Assembly (NCBI GenBank): GCA_021776075.1 | Contig: JAJFGQ010000084.1 | Location: forward strand, 1-64,000 | DNA length: 64,000 bases | Origin: Alphaproteobacteria bacterium | GTDB taxonomy: Bacteria > Pseudomonadota > Alphaproteobacteria > Micavibrionales > Micavibrionaceae | Reading direction: 5' to 3' | Shown here: in pieces, positions 1 through 10,025 of the stretch | How the letters are laid out: each line of letters begins with the position of its first letter | How positions within the stretch are numbered: the first letter of the stretch is position 1 | Notes under the pieces: generated by a model | Seen by the model: only the letters and a program-made list of their open reading frames with translations | What the model was told of the DNA's origin: nothing | Database searches by the model: none | Program-made: the position numbers and the translations under genes

Positions 1-1
1 T

Positions 2-3000
2 GATTTTGAAACCGGTGTTGATATAAACGGCACAACCGGAACAAATGATCTTTCCGGCAATGTCATGATCAGCGTTGAATACGGCGTGCTTGCTAATACG
101 GTTTCCGGTTTGACGATTTCCGGTAACGATATTTCCGGTAACAGCATGATCGGTATTGATGTCTTTAACAGTGACGGTGCAACCGTTTCTGCTAACACGC
201 TCGATAATTTCGTTACGGGTATCAATGTCACGGGCAGTGATGGCGTTACAATTGGTGGCCCGGTCGCGGCCGATGGTAATACGATTTCCAACACAACCGA
301 TACAGCAATCAGCGTTACAGGCGATGCCACAGACAGTTACGTTATCGCCAACAACATCATTACCGGCGATAACAAAGACGGTATTTCTGCCATTGGTGGC
401 GATGAAGTCGAGATCGAAAACAACCAACTGGGTACAGTGGGTAATGCGATTGAAGGCTTCGGTATCTTTGCGGCCAATATTGGTATTCTGGATATTCTGG
501 GCAATACATTATTCGGTAATAACTCAGCCGATGGTATCAGTATTGTGAACAGTAATGATGCGTTTATTGGTGATGTAGGTCTCGATGAAGGCAACACAGT
601 CAATAACTTCCTGACCGGTATCCGTGTAGCCGGCAGTGATAATACGCAGGTTCTTGAGAACACTGTTAATAACAGCGGCTTTGCTGGTATCTTCGTTACA
701 GATAATGCTGGCGATATGAGCGACTTTGTTAATATTGACGGCAACACAGTGACTGGTTCAACAACAGCGGGTGTTTTCGTTAAGGGCGGCACGGGCGCAA
801 CGGTTAATGATAATGATGTGAACGGTACAACCGGTACGGCTGTGCATATTGATGGTGCGGATAACAGCGCCGTTACAATGAACCGCGTTAACGGCGGGTT
901 GTTCGGTGTGCGTATACATGACGGTAATAATTCTAATATTTCTACAGCTAACGTTATTCAAAATGTTGGCACAGGCATCAAACTTTCTGACATGCGCGGC
1001 CTGAACACAGTGACGGGCGGTAACATTATTCATCACACTACCGCCGACGGCGTTCTCGCGGAAAGAGTCGCAGGTCTGGGTGTCTCCGGTAACTTTATCG
1101 GCCTCTCTGATGCAGGTGTTACACCAGCCGGCCCTGACAATATTGGCGGCAACGGCGTTAGTCTTGATAATTCCGACAATGCCAAGATTTTCAACAATAA
1201 AATCACAGAAACAAAGGGTCACGGTATTCTGATCGGCAACGGCATTAGCCTGAACCCAAGCCCGAACAGCGTCATTCAGGGGAACATGATCACAAATGTC
1301 GGCGCGGATGGTATCCACGCAGAAGGCAGTGACAACCTCACAATCGGTGGCCTTGTCCCTGGGCAAGCAAACACTATTTACGGCACAATCGGCGATGGTA
1401 TCGAAGTTCTTGACGCTGCAGATATCAACATCCAAGGCAACTTTATCGGAACAGATGTCGCGGAAACAGATCGTGGTGATTTCAATATCGGCGGCAAAGG
1501 TATTAACGCCGAAAATGGCGCATTAGACACCAACACAACAATAAGCGGCAACAGGGTTGCTGATACAGTGGGCGCAGGTATTTCCTATACGAAGAGCTTT
1601 GCAGGAAACCCTCCGGGTAACACGCTTCTCTTCCAAAACAATGTTCTTTCAGACATTGGCGTAAGAGGAATTGAGCTTTTCCTTAAAAACACAACACCGG
1701 GAACCTTCACAGTATCGGGTAACAATATTACCGGCACAGGAAATGATGGTATCTATTTCGACCGCAACCGTGGCGCGGCTGACGTCTTCGACAATACAAT
1801 CATCAATGCTGGCGCAAACGGTATCCATACACTCTTCTCCTTCGGCGATGTAATAAACCACACAACCATCCGCGACAACACAATAACCGACGCCACCACA
1901 AACGGCGTTTATGTAGAGAGAAGCACCTTCGTTGATGTCGGATCTCCAACATCACTTGCTGATGGTAACGTGATCTCTGGCGGTCAAATAGGTATCTATA
2001 ACCGTGATAGCAACGACACAACAATTCGCTTCAACACCATACGCGACACAACAGCCGGATCATTCCATGACGGGATTCAGGTCCTTGAAGGTGACGATCT
2101 TTTAATCGCCGACAACTTGATCGAACGCGTAGGCGGGCACGGTATCTTCGCACAAGCCGCCCTCAACCTGCAGATTGTCGACAACGAGATCAATGACTCC
2201 GCGGATCAGGGGATCCGTCTTTTCGGCAACGGAAACAACAACTTTACCATCACTGGCAATGACATCGATGACGCCGGTAAAACCGGTATCTCTGTGGCGG
2301 GAGTGTCTGGTGATATCCATGGTCTGATCAGAGATAACACCGTGAACAACACAGGTCATGCAGCCAGTCAGAACGATGATGGGGGTATCTACCTCCAACG
2401 CACAATCAATACAACAATAGACCTCAACACCGTTACAAATGTAACAGGTGAAGGGATCCGCATTGGCGTAATCGGTGGCAATGCTGCAACCGACACGTCA
2501 GGCAATATAATCGCCAGCAACATCGTGAACAACACAACGCGTGATGGTATCCAGGTTGATAAAAGCACAGGTGTTGAAATCAAGGACAATGCTATCGGCT
2601 ATACAACTCTCGCAGCAACTACTTCCGCTGGCGATGATAATATCGGCGGCGAAGGCATTGATGTGAATGGTTCCAGTAGTGCCACAATATCCGGTAACAA
2701 GATAACGCAAACAGTCGGCCACGGTATTTCTGTGAACCCAAGTGACTTTGTTACAATTACCGATAACTTCATCAGCAATATTGGTAAAGGCGGCGATGCT
2801 ATTGCTGCGGACGGCATTAACGTGCTGGCAGGCAAAGCGGCGACGATTACCGGCAACACCATTTGGAACACGGAAGCTGACGGCATTGACGTTAATGGCA
2901 ATACGCCGGACGGTGCTGCGCATCTCCTTGTTAGCGGTAACTTTATAGGTACAAATGCTGCGGGCAATGATCTTGACGATAATAATATCGGTGCGGACGG

Positions 3001-6000
3001 TATCAAGGTGACAACGTCCCTTGAGGCTGAAATCACAGGCAATACTGTTGTCGATACGTTTGCAAACGGTATTCAGGTTATATCCAGTGATGGCACGAAT
3101 CTTCTGAACGGCGCACAGGTCACAGGAAACTTCGTTGGCACTAATGCTGCGGGCGATGTATTTGGCGCTGACAATATCGGCGCTAACGGCATTTATATCA
3201 ACAGCTCCGATTACGCGAATGTAGATGGAAACACGATTGAAGAAACTGTTCTGAATGGTATTCTTGTGAACCCAAGCAGTTTTGTCACAATTACCGGCAA
3301 TATGATCCACGATATTAATGCGGACGGCATTAACGTGCTGAACGGTCTGGCCGCGACAATTACCGGCAACACGATCTACAGCACCGGCGGTGACGGCATT
3401 GATGTGAGCGGTAATGCTCCGGTCTTTGATATAGGCGGCAACCTTATTAATAACCTGCTGATCTCCGGCAACTATATCGGAACGAACTCAGATCATGATT
3501 TCTTCGGATGGGGCAATGTTAAGCAGAATGGTATTCTTGTTAATGGCTCTGCCAATGCCAATATTATTGACAATGATGTTTACTATACCCGTTGGGACGG
3601 TATCCATGTAGAAAACAGTGCCGACGCAATAATTGACATCAACTATATCCGCAGGGTTTCGGATGATGGCATTGATGTTAGAAGCAGCGACCATGTACGC
3701 ATCACCGGCAACGACATCGACAACACTGGTGATGACGGCATTAGAGTTCTTTACAGTGATTACGCCTTTATCGATCACAATATCCTCGATGATATTGATG
3801 ATGAGGGTATCTATGTCTATGACAGCTATTATACAGAAGTTTCCTGGAATGAGATCGAAGACGTCGATGATAAGAACGGTATCTATATCGAGGATAGCGA
3901 TCACGCCAACATTCATAACAACTATATTGATGAAGTTGAGGATGAGAACGGTATTCTCGTCGAGGATAGCAATGACGTCAGGGTGGTTGATAATCGTATC
4001 ACTTATATTGATGATGAGAGCGGGATCTATATTGATAACAGTGACCGTGCCTTTGTCTCCGGCAATGAAATTGATGATGTTGATGAAGAAGGGATTTATG
4101 TCACAAGCAGTAACGATGTTACGCTCCTGAAAAACACCATTTATGACTCTTGGCGTGGTATTTCGGTTAATAGCAGTCTCCGTACTGTTATCGACCAGAA
4201 CATCATTTACGACATCAGCAGAGATGCTATCGAAGTAAATGGCGGCCATGGTGTTGATGCAGCCAGCGGTATCCAGATTAAAAATAACTGGATCGGCTTT
4301 GAGTTTGATGAAAGCCTTGGTGTTGACGGTGAGTTTGTTTCAGATGGACCTAACAGTATCCGGGGTGAAGGCATTGACGTAAACGGTTCCAACTATGTGA
4401 ATATTGATGGCAACCACATAACGGCTACGCGCTCCAACGCTATTTCCGTGAACCCGAGCACTTTCATTACGATTGCAAACAACATCATTACGTTTGCCGG
4501 GGATAACGGGATCAAAATCCTGAGCAGCCCGAATGCCTCGATCCACGATAACTACATTGACAACACCACTGATGACGGCATTGACGTTGCGTTCAGCGAT
4601 TTTGCATTGATTGAACGTAATCACATAGGTGAAACAGGTGGTCTCCGGAATATTGGTGATGACGGCATTGATGTTGAAGACAGTGATAATGTTCTGATTG
4701 CTGGTAATATTCTTAATAATATTGATGATAACGGCATTGACACTCTTCGTACAAACGGTCTGAGAGTTCTTAGAAACACGATCACCGGCAGCGGAGACAG
4801 TACGGGGATTGATATTTTCTCTGGCGTTCAGCTTTTGGTCGATGATAATACGATCAGCGGTTTTAATGACGGTATTGATATTGACACCAGAAACGTTGGT
4901 TCTGTCGGCTTTAACCGCACGGTGACGGTTACGAATAACGATGTGACCGGTCTGGGTATGGGGTCTTTCGGAACTGGTATCGAAGTTGATGGTGATAACC
5001 TCACTAATCTCGATGTTTCTGACAATGTGAGAATGGTTGACGTTGACGGTGTTATGACCCCGGTTTCCGGTGTCACGGACTTCTATAAAGGTATCGAAGT
5101 TGATGTCTATAATAATGACGGCACAAATCTGGAAGCGCATATTGATAGCAACTTTATCAGAGCCAATGAAATGGATGATGGTAGCTTCTACGGTGATTAT
5201 GGTGTTTATGCCGAGTTTGATGTGAATGGTGATGGTACGATCAATGCGACTGTCGATCATAATATCCTGAACGGTTTTGCTGGCGAAGCTATGGATATTT
5301 ATGCGGAAACTAATCGCGGTGATCTGACCATCTCTGTCAGCAACAACGAAATTAACGCCTCTAACCATATGGATGATGGCGATGCTTACGGTGATTACGG
5401 TCTTGAACTTAATCTGGAATCATATGAGGGCACCATCAATGCCACGATCGACCATAATATGATCGATGGTTTAACATCCGGTTTTGAGTACGGGATCTAT
5501 GCTGACCTCTATACGGATTACGGTTACATCAATGCCTCCTTTGACGATAATACAGTCACGGCGGGCCTGTATGGCGATACCGGTATTATGGTTGATATAT
5601 ACAATGAGTATGAAGGCGATATAGATGTCACGATTGATCGTAATACGGTCACGGGTTTTGATTATGCCGGTATCTATGCCGATCTTTATACGGATTACGG
5701 TTACGTTGATGTTTCGGTTAATGACAATATTGTGACGAGTGTCTTTGGTGATTACGGCATCATGATTTATGCAGAGAGCGATGACGGTGATGTTGACGTT
5801 ATGATCGATCCGAATACTGTTACTGGTTTTGAGTATGGTATTTATGCCGATGCTGAGAGTTCTTTCGGCACGACAACATTAACCATTATCGACAATATTT
5901 TGACTGGAAATGCTGACGGACGTGGTACGGGTATTATGGCCGAGGCCTCCAGTCATCGCGGTGATAGTAATGTGGTTATCAGCCGCAATACGGTTAGTGA

Positions 6001-7402
6001 CTTTGGTAACGGCATTGATACCTATATGGATATCTATTACGGCAACGGTACGCTGGAAATAAATGACAATACGGTTACGGCGCCCGTTACGTTCCCCGAA
6101 CACTCAAATGGCGGTCTTGGTATTGAAGCCTACCTGATGACCTATAATGGTAATCTGGATGTTGAAATTGATGGCAATGGTGGAGACACCGGTCATGTGA
6201 ATGGTTTTGCCAACGGTATTTGGGTTATGACGGAAAATGCCTTTGGTCGTGTCGAAGACTCTGCATGGGAGCATAACATTGTTGTTTCTCGTAACAATGT
6301 GAATGCCGGTGGTTTCGTGCCAATGATGGATGGCGGTTATGAAGGTGATTATGATGATGACGATAACGATAACGATAACGATAACGGCATCGGTATTCTG
6401 GTTCGCGCTATAACGGGCGATTACTACTCTGATGATGAAACCGGCCCTGTTTTTGCCACTGTTGAAGAAAACAATGTCAATGACTTCATCATGACCGGTA
6501 TTCATACGGAAAACCTGAATGGCGCTGACATCCTGTTCAACAACGTCACGAACAGCGGTGAGAATGGTTTCCATGCTGCGGGGCCTGATAATGGTTCTGT
6601 TGTGTTGTCCGGTAACGTCTTTACCAACAATACGGTTGGCGCTTTGTTTGAAAGTGGTGAGATTGACCTGACCGGGCCGACAAACACCTTTAACGGCGGT
6701 GACATTGGTATGCTCTTCCGTCCGGCTGAAATGGACGATGACGACTCTCAGGGCGGTCCTCAGGCGCTGGTTGTTGATCCTGACGACGATGATGAACCAA
6801 TGTTTGCCGATATGAGCCTGGTGAACAACACCATCGGCACGACGGTCTTTAACGGTCAGTCCGAATTCTTTATCGAACTGGATAACGGGGCGTTCTTTAA
6901 TCCGGGTACACCGACGATCCTGAATGCTTTGAATGCCACATTTAATGGTGTTAATCCGGCATCTCAGGGTGGTTTGCTGACGATACCGCAATTCAATGCG
7001 ATCGAAGACGGCATCTTCCACTTTACCGATCGTGGTGATCTGGGACTGTTCTTCTTCGGTATTGGTCTGCCGTTTATTGATCAGGAAGATATCTTCCGCG
7101 CTATTGGACCGTTTACGCCTCCTGAAGGTGGCTTGAGCGTTACATTGACAGGCTTGCCGGTTGTTCCGGGTGTTGGTGGCGCCGCGTTCTTTGCCAATCT
7201 TGAGCCTGCTGCCGGTGAAGGAGAAGAGGGCACGGCCGAAGATGTTGCTGATATTGAACCTGCTGCCGGTGGAGAAGAGGTCTCTTGCTGGGCCGATGCC
7301 GTAGCCGGTGCCGGTGCCGGTCAGACTGTGAACTTTAGCTTTGGCGCTGGTCTGGAAGCTGCAATCAGTGGCGCAGCAGGCTGTGAATTGAGCGGTCTTT
7401 AA
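2..7402 (+). CDS. Giant right-handed parallel beta-helix surface protein (5' end outside window)
   Basis: The frame is open from the first bases, so the gene starts upstream; 2466 residues are visible. Almost the whole length is built of short rungs of the kind G-I-x-V-x-x-S-x-x-x-x-I-x-G-N-x-I, about 22-25 residues each, which is the PbH1/NosD-type parallel beta-helix pattern. Rung style changes along the chain: Asn/Thr-rich rungs to about 3500, very Asp-rich rungs from about 3650 to 4130, and longer rungs of roughly 50 residues with Tyr/Asp from about 5100 to 6060. A short poly Asp-Asn tract follows near 6350-6385. The last 60 residues are Glu/Ala/Gly-rich and hold two Cys. I see no beta-barrel, RTX nonapeptides or sorting motif at the C terminus, so the export route is unclear. 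Function is inferred to be surface adhesion or polysaccharide contact; an enzymatic role (lyase-like) cannot be excluded. Confidence 0.9.
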   Translation, partial: DFETGVDINGTTGTNDLSGNVMISVEYGVLANTVSGLTISGNDISGNSMIGIDVFNSDGATVSANTLDNFVTGINVTGSDGVTIGGPVAADGNTISNTTDTAISVTGDATDSYVIANNIITGDNKDGISAIGGDEVEIENNQLGTVGNAIEGFGIFAANIGILDILGNTLFGNNSADGISIVNSNDAFIGDVGLDEGNTVNNFLTGIRVAGSDNTQVLENTVNNSGFAGIFVTDNAGDMSDFVNIDGNTVTGSTTAGVFVKGGTGATVNDNDVNGTTGTAVHIDGADNSAVTMNRVNGGLFGVRIHDGNNSNISTANVIQNVGTGIKLSDMRGLNTVTGGNIIHHTTADGVLAERVAGLGVSGNFIGLSDAGVTPAGPDNIGGNGVSLDNSDNAKIFNNKITETKGHGILIGNGISLNPSPNSVIQGNMITNVGADGIHAEGSDNLTIGGLVPGQANTIYGTIGDGIEVLDAADINIQGNFIGTDVAETDRGDFNIGGKGINAENGALDTNTTISGNRVADTVGAGISYTKSFAGNPPGNTLLFQNNVLSDIGVRGIELFLKNTTPGTFTVSGNNITGTGNDGIYFDRNRGAADVFDNTIINAGANGIHTLFSFGDVINHTTIRDNTITDATTNGVYVERSTFVDVGSPTSLADGNVISGGQIGIYNRDSNDTTIRFNTIRDTTAGSFHDGIQVLEGDDLLIADNLIERVGGHGIFAQAALNLQIVDNEINDSADQGIRLFGNGNNNFTITGNDIDDAGKTGISVAGVSGDIHGLIRDNTVNNTGHAASQNDDGGIYLQRTINTTIDLNTVTNVTGEGIRIGVIGGNAATDTSGNIIASNIVNNTTRDGIQVDKSTGVEIKDNAIGYTTLAATTSAGDDNIGGEGIDVNGSSSATISGNKITQTVGHGISVNPSDFVTITDNFISNIGKGGDAIAADGINVLAGKAATITGNTIWNTEADGIDVNGNTPDGAAHLLVSGNFIGTNAAGNDLDDNNIGADGIKVTTSLEAEITGNTVVDTFANGIQVISSDGTNLLNGAQVTGNFVGTNAAGDVFGADNIGANGIYINSSDYANVDGNTIEETVLNGILVNPSSFVTITGNMIHDINADGINVLNGLAATITGNTIYSTGGDGIDVSGNAPVFDIGGNLINNLLISGNYIGTNSDHDFFGWGNVKQNGILVNGSANANIIDNDVYYTRWDGIHVENSADAIIDINYIRRVSDDGIDVRSSDHVRITGNDIDNTGDDGIRVLYSDYAFIDHNILDDIDDEGIYVYDSYYTEVSWNEIEDVDDKNGIYIEDSDHANIHNNYIDEVEDENGILVEDSNDVRVVDNRITYIDDESGIYIDNSDRAFVSGNEIDDVDEEGIYVTSSNDVTLLKNTIYDSWRGISVNSSLRTVIDQNIIYDISRDAIEVNGGHGVDAASGIQIKNNWIGFEFDESLGVDGEFVSDGPNSIRGEGIDVNGSNYVNIDGNHITATRSNAISVNPSTFITIANNIITFAGDNGIKILSSPNASIHDNYIDNTTDDGIDVAFSDFALIERNHIGETGGLRNIGDDGIDVEDSDNVLIAGNILNNIDDNGIDTLRTNGLRVLRNTITGSGDSTGIDIFSGVQLLVDDNTISGFNDGIDIDTRNVGSVGFNRTVTVTNNDVTGLGMGSFGTGIEVDGDNLTNLDVSDNVRMVDVDGVMTPVSGVTDFYKGIEVDVYNNDGTNLEAHIDSNFIRANEMDDGSFYGDYGVYAEFDVNGDGTINATVDHNILNGFAGEAMDIYAETNRGDLTISVSNNEINASNHMDDGDAYGDYGLELNLESYEGTINATIDHNMIDGLTSGFEYGIYADLYTDYGYINASFDDNTVTAGLYGDTGIMVDIYNEYEGDIDVTIDRNTVTGFDYAGIYADLYTDYGYVDVSVNDNIVTSVFGDYGIMIYAESDDGDVDVMIDPNTVTGFEYGIYADAESSFGTTTLTIIDNILTGNADGRGTGIMAEASSHRGDSNVVISRNTVSDFGNGIDTYMDIYYGNGTLEINDNTVTAPVTFPEHSNGGLGIEAYLMTYNGNLDVEIDGNGGDTGHVNGFANGIWVMTENAFGRVEDSAWEHNIVVSRNNVNAGGFVPMMDGGYEGDYDDDDNDNDNDNGIGILVRAITGDYYSDDETGPVFATVEENNVNDFIMTGIHTENLNGADILFNNVTNSGENGFHAAGPDNGSVVLSGNVFTNNTVGALFESGEIDLTGPTNTFNGGDIGMLFRPAEMDDDDSQGGPQALVVDPDDDDEPMFADMSLVNNTIGTTVFNGQSEFFIELDNGAFFNPGTPTILNALNATFNGVNPASQGGLLTIPQFNAIEDGIFHFTDRGDLGLFFFGIGLPFIDQEDIFRAIGPFTPPEGGLSVTLTGLPVVPGVGGAAFFANLEPAAGEGEEGTAEDVADIEPAAGGEEVSCWADAVAGAGAGQTVNFSFGAGLEAAISGAAGCELSGL
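6350..6385 (+). repeat. In-frame GAT/GATAAC microsatellite coding for Asp/Asn
   Basis: Four perfect GATAAC units at 6362-6385 follow several GAT/GAC codons. The unit is six bases, so gain or loss of units keeps the reading frame and only changes the length of an Asp-Asn tract in the beta-helix protein. Confidence 0.8.
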
Positions 7403-7442
7403 TACGACTGATTACGTCACAGATTAACAATTATATGGAAGG

Positions 7443-7468
7443 CCCCCGCTATTCAGGCGGGGGTTTTT
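7443..7468 (+). terminator. Rho-independent terminator of the beta-helix gene
   Basis: A perfect 7-bp G+C stem (7443-7449 with 7457-7463), a 7-base loop and a run of five T lie 40 bases after the stop codon. The gene on the far side, mltA, is convergent and ends at 7499. Confidence 0.9.
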
Positions 7469-7498
7469 CTTATGGGGTTAGCTTCTTTTTTTGAGGTC

Positions 7499-8665
7499 TT
7501 ATTGTGTGTTGATTGTATTTTTGGGTAATAAAAGCCAATAACGGCCCTGGGACTTCATTTTTCCAGCCAGATATTCGGCACGTTTGCCGTGGCCCCAGAA
7601 GACATCACCGCGCACAGCACCGCGTATAGCGCCGCCCGTGTCCTGTGCAATCATCAGGCGCCGTAGTTGGTTTTCTTCGGCCACCGGTGGTTCGATATCA
7701 ACCCATATAGGTACGCCGTAAGGAAGACGACTGCGGTCTATAGCCAGTGAACGACGCGGTGTCAGGGGAATGCCTTCTCCGCCGAGAGGGCCTTTATTTT
7801 TTAATTCTCTGAAGAAAACATATGAAGCATTTGTGTTCATAACCTCGGAGGCTTCGCCGGGGTGTGTTTTAAGCCATGCCCGGATGGATTGAAGCGAGAC
7901 GTTATCTTTTTCGATATGACCGCGATGAATGAGTTCCCGCCCTATGGCATAATAAGGGTGCCCGTTTTGCCCGGCATAGCCGACACGCATAAAATCACCA
8001 TTACTAAGCTTCACCCGGCCTGATCCCTGAATATGAAGGAAAAAGGAGTCAACGGGGTCATCTACCCAGACCAGAGGCTGTGCCTTTTTCTCCGTTAATG
8101 AACCATTTTCAATGGCTTGTCGGTCTTCGTAAGGTTTTAGTTTACCGTTAGTGACACGACCGGCAATCCGCTCGCCGCGCAGATGGTCCCGGAATTCACC
8201 AAGATCAACCATAACAAGGTCGTCGGGTCGGGCCAGAAGAGGGTATTGATAGGGGCCGGATCTTTGTAAAGCACCGTTCAGAGAGGCTTCATAGTAACCG
8301 GTAAAGAGGCCCTTATCTTTTCGCCCGGACATGGTGGCTTTCCATGGTGTAAACCAAGTTTCGAAAAAAAGACGAGCGTCCTGAGGTGTGGCCGCTGCGA
8401 TTGATGGCATAGCCTGACAGGCGGGTTGCCAGTCACCATATGTTCCGCCAATACCGTCCGGGCCGAAAGATTGCGTCGGCTTTTTCTTTAAAATACGGGC
8501 GCAGGAATGGCTAAAAGCATTCAAAGCTGCTTTATGATTGTCCTGTGTCCAGCCCGGCAGGTTTTTGAAATGGGCCGGCTCTATTACTAATGGCGCTTTT
8601 TCAGGGTCAACGGCCGCGCAGGAAGATAGAAAGACAGAAAAAATGAGAATGAACAGAAATCGCAT
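7499..8665 (-). CDS. mltA: Membrane-bound lytic murein transglycosylase A
   Basis: A 388-residue lipoprotein: the signal peptide ends in Leu-Ser-Ser-Cys with the lipidated Cys at residue 16. The body matches MltA, with the family's double-psi barrel and, near the C terminus, the 3D domain containing the conserved segment DTGGAIRGAVRGD, where the catalytic and structural Asp residues lie. MltA cleaves the glycan strands of peptidoglycan to 1,6-anhydro products at the outer membrane. It lies 3 bases downstream of the Tim44-domain gene on the same strand, an arrangement common in Alphaproteobacteria. Length fits the family (about 360-400). Confidence 0.95.
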   Translation of the reverse strand: MRFLFILIFSVFLSSCAAVDPEKAPLVIEPAHFKNLPGWTQDNHKAALNAFSHSCARILKKKPTQSFGPDGIGGTYGDWQPACQAMPSIAAATPQDARLFFETWFTPWKATMSGRKDKGLFTGYYEASLNGALQRSGPYQYPLLARPDDLVMVDLGEFRDHLRGERIAGRVTNGKLKPYEDRQAIENGSLTEKKAQPLVWVDDPVDSFFLHIQGSGRVKLSNGDFMRVGYAGQNGHPYYAIGRELIHRGHIEKDNVSLQSIRAWLKTHPGEASEVMNTNASYVFFRELKNKGPLGGEGIPLTPRRSLAIDRSRLPYGVPIWVDIEPPVAEENQLRRLMIAQDTGGAIRGAVRGDVFWGHGKRAEYLAGKMKSQGRYWLLLPKNTINTQ

Positions 8666-8668
8666 TGT

Positions 8669-9394
8669 TTATTTATTATCCGTTTCCGGGACTGTGGAAC
8701 CTGAAATTTCATCTTCGTCATCTTCGCGGGTCTCGCAGACCAGCCAGCGTGGATCGCGGGCATTGGTTTCTTTTGTAAAGGTCCACAAATCAATGGTTTC
8801 TGTGACACGGTCAGGGTCACCGGAAATTATTTTATCATCAGCATCACGTGTAACACTGGTTTCATCGGCGACAAAGCGAATGGTAACGAAGGCTGATTTA
8901 CCCTTTAAGTCGGCATAGACAACTTCTGTGCGGCGAATAGCGTGAATCTCAATACTGCTTTGTTCGTTGCTTTTTTCACGGGCGGTAAGGGCTGTATCAA
9001 AGCTTTTATAAACGGGTGCAGTCAAAAGATTGCCCAATGTTTCCCTGTCTCCGGCAGAAAAGGATTCAATAATGATAATAAAAGCGTCTTGTGTGCCTTT
9101 TAGAAAGGGCAGGAGGTTAAATTGACGATCCGCACGGGCAATTTCTACGAGGCCTTGTTCTGCGGCTTCAGTGCCAATTGACATGTTTTTTTCAAGTTCC
9201 GATATGAAATCATCGGTTTGTTCAGAAGGTATATTTGTTACGGGAGCGGCTTGCCCGGCTGTTTTTTCCGGCGCAGAAGACGTGAAGAGGTTTGGACGCT
9301 GTGGCTCATCGCCGTGACGTGTTCCCAAAATGCTCCGTAACCAGAAAACCAGTCCGGCCGCGACGAGCGCATAAATTAAAATATCGGCAGGCAC
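8669..9394 (-). CDS. Tim44/TimA-family membrane-anchored protein
   Basis: 241 residues. A single N-terminal membrane segment (about residues 5-20) is followed by a Pro/Gly-rich linker and, from about residue 85, a Tim44-like domain, recognisable by the DRQFNLLPFLKGTQDAF region and the closing beta-sheet. The bacterial family, found mainly in Alphaproteobacteria, resembles the C-terminal domain of mitochondrial Tim44. Its bacterial role is not well defined; an inner-membrane or periplasmic scaffolding role is usually suggested. It is the first gene of a two-gene unit with mltA, and fxsA diverges from it. Confidence 0.85.
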   Translation of the reverse strand: MPADILIYALVAAGLVFWLRSILGTRHGDEPQRPNLFTSSAPEKTAGQAAPVTNIPSEQTDDFISELEKNMSIGTEAAEQGLVEIARADRQFNLLPFLKGTQDAFIIIIESFSAGDRETLGNLLTAPVYKSFDTALTAREKSNEQSSIEIHAIRRTEVVYADLKGKSAFVTIRFVADETSVTRDADDKIISGDPDRVTETIDLWTFTKETNARDPRWLVCETREDDEDEISGSTVPETDNK

Positions 9395-9519
9395 ATGAAA
9401 ATCCTTATGTTTTTCTATATTTCCATTTTAACACAGATCACGTATATACTTCATCTATACACTGGAAAAGGTTTCGAATTTCTACAATAGCCCTATCATT
9501 TTCAAGAGCAAGGCCCGTT

Positions 9520-9966
9520 ATGCCATTCTTAATCATATTTATTATCATTCCGTTAATTGAAGTCTATCTTTTTATCTCTGTCGGAGAAAAAGCGGGCATT
9601 ACAGCGACGTTGTTTCTTTGTGTTTTGACAGCTTTTATTGGCGCCGTTCTTTTGCGGCAACAGGGTTTAAAGACCTTGCTTTCTGCCCGCAATGCCACGG
9701 AACGTAATGATTTTCCTCTTCATGAATTATTTGACGGCATATGTTTGGCTATAGCGGGCGTTACATTAATAACCCCCGGATTTTTTACGGATGCCATAGG
9801 GTTTATGCTGCTTGTTCCAGTTTTTCGTACATGGTTGCGTCGACGTTTGGTTTCCCATTTTAACATTCCCATGCCGGGTGATTTATCTTCCGGGACTTCC
9901 GGGAGTCAGGATTATGATGTGATTGAGACAGATTTTGAGAGAGTGGACGATGATGAAAATCGTTGA
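9520..9966 (+). CDS. fxsA: FxsA family membrane protein
   Basis: 148 residues from the ATG at 9520; an upstream extension to 9292 is open but unlike the family and overlaps the divergent gene. The start MPFLIIFIIIPLIEVYLFI and the following segment with GAVLLRQQG are typical of FxsA, and about three hydrophobic segments cover residues 1-105. FxsA is an inner-membrane protein named for easing phage T7 exclusion by the F plasmid; its cellular role is not established. In Alphaproteobacteria it often sits beside secB and the Tim44 gene, as here. Confidence 0.9.
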   Translation: MPFLIIFIIIPLIEVYLFISVGEKAGITATLFLCVLTAFIGAVLLRQQGLKTLLSARNATERNDFPLHELFDGICLAIAGVTLITPGFFTDAIGFMLLVPVFRTWLRRRLVSHFNIPMPGDLSSGTSGSQDYDVIETDFERVDDDENR

Positions 9967-10025
9967 GAATCAAAGGTTTTCGTGATAACAAGCTCGTGAT
10001 TTATTTTTTTTAAAGGGAGCGGAAT

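Noticed and set aside
758-7021. Long minus-strand open frames opposite the beta-helix gene (for example 758-1435, 2498-3310, 4340-5368, 6104-7021)
   Set aside because: They are antisense shadows: the repetitive GAT/ATC/AAC-rich coding sequence yields stop-free Asn/Ile/Val-rich frames on the other strand, with no ribosome sites or recognisable domains.
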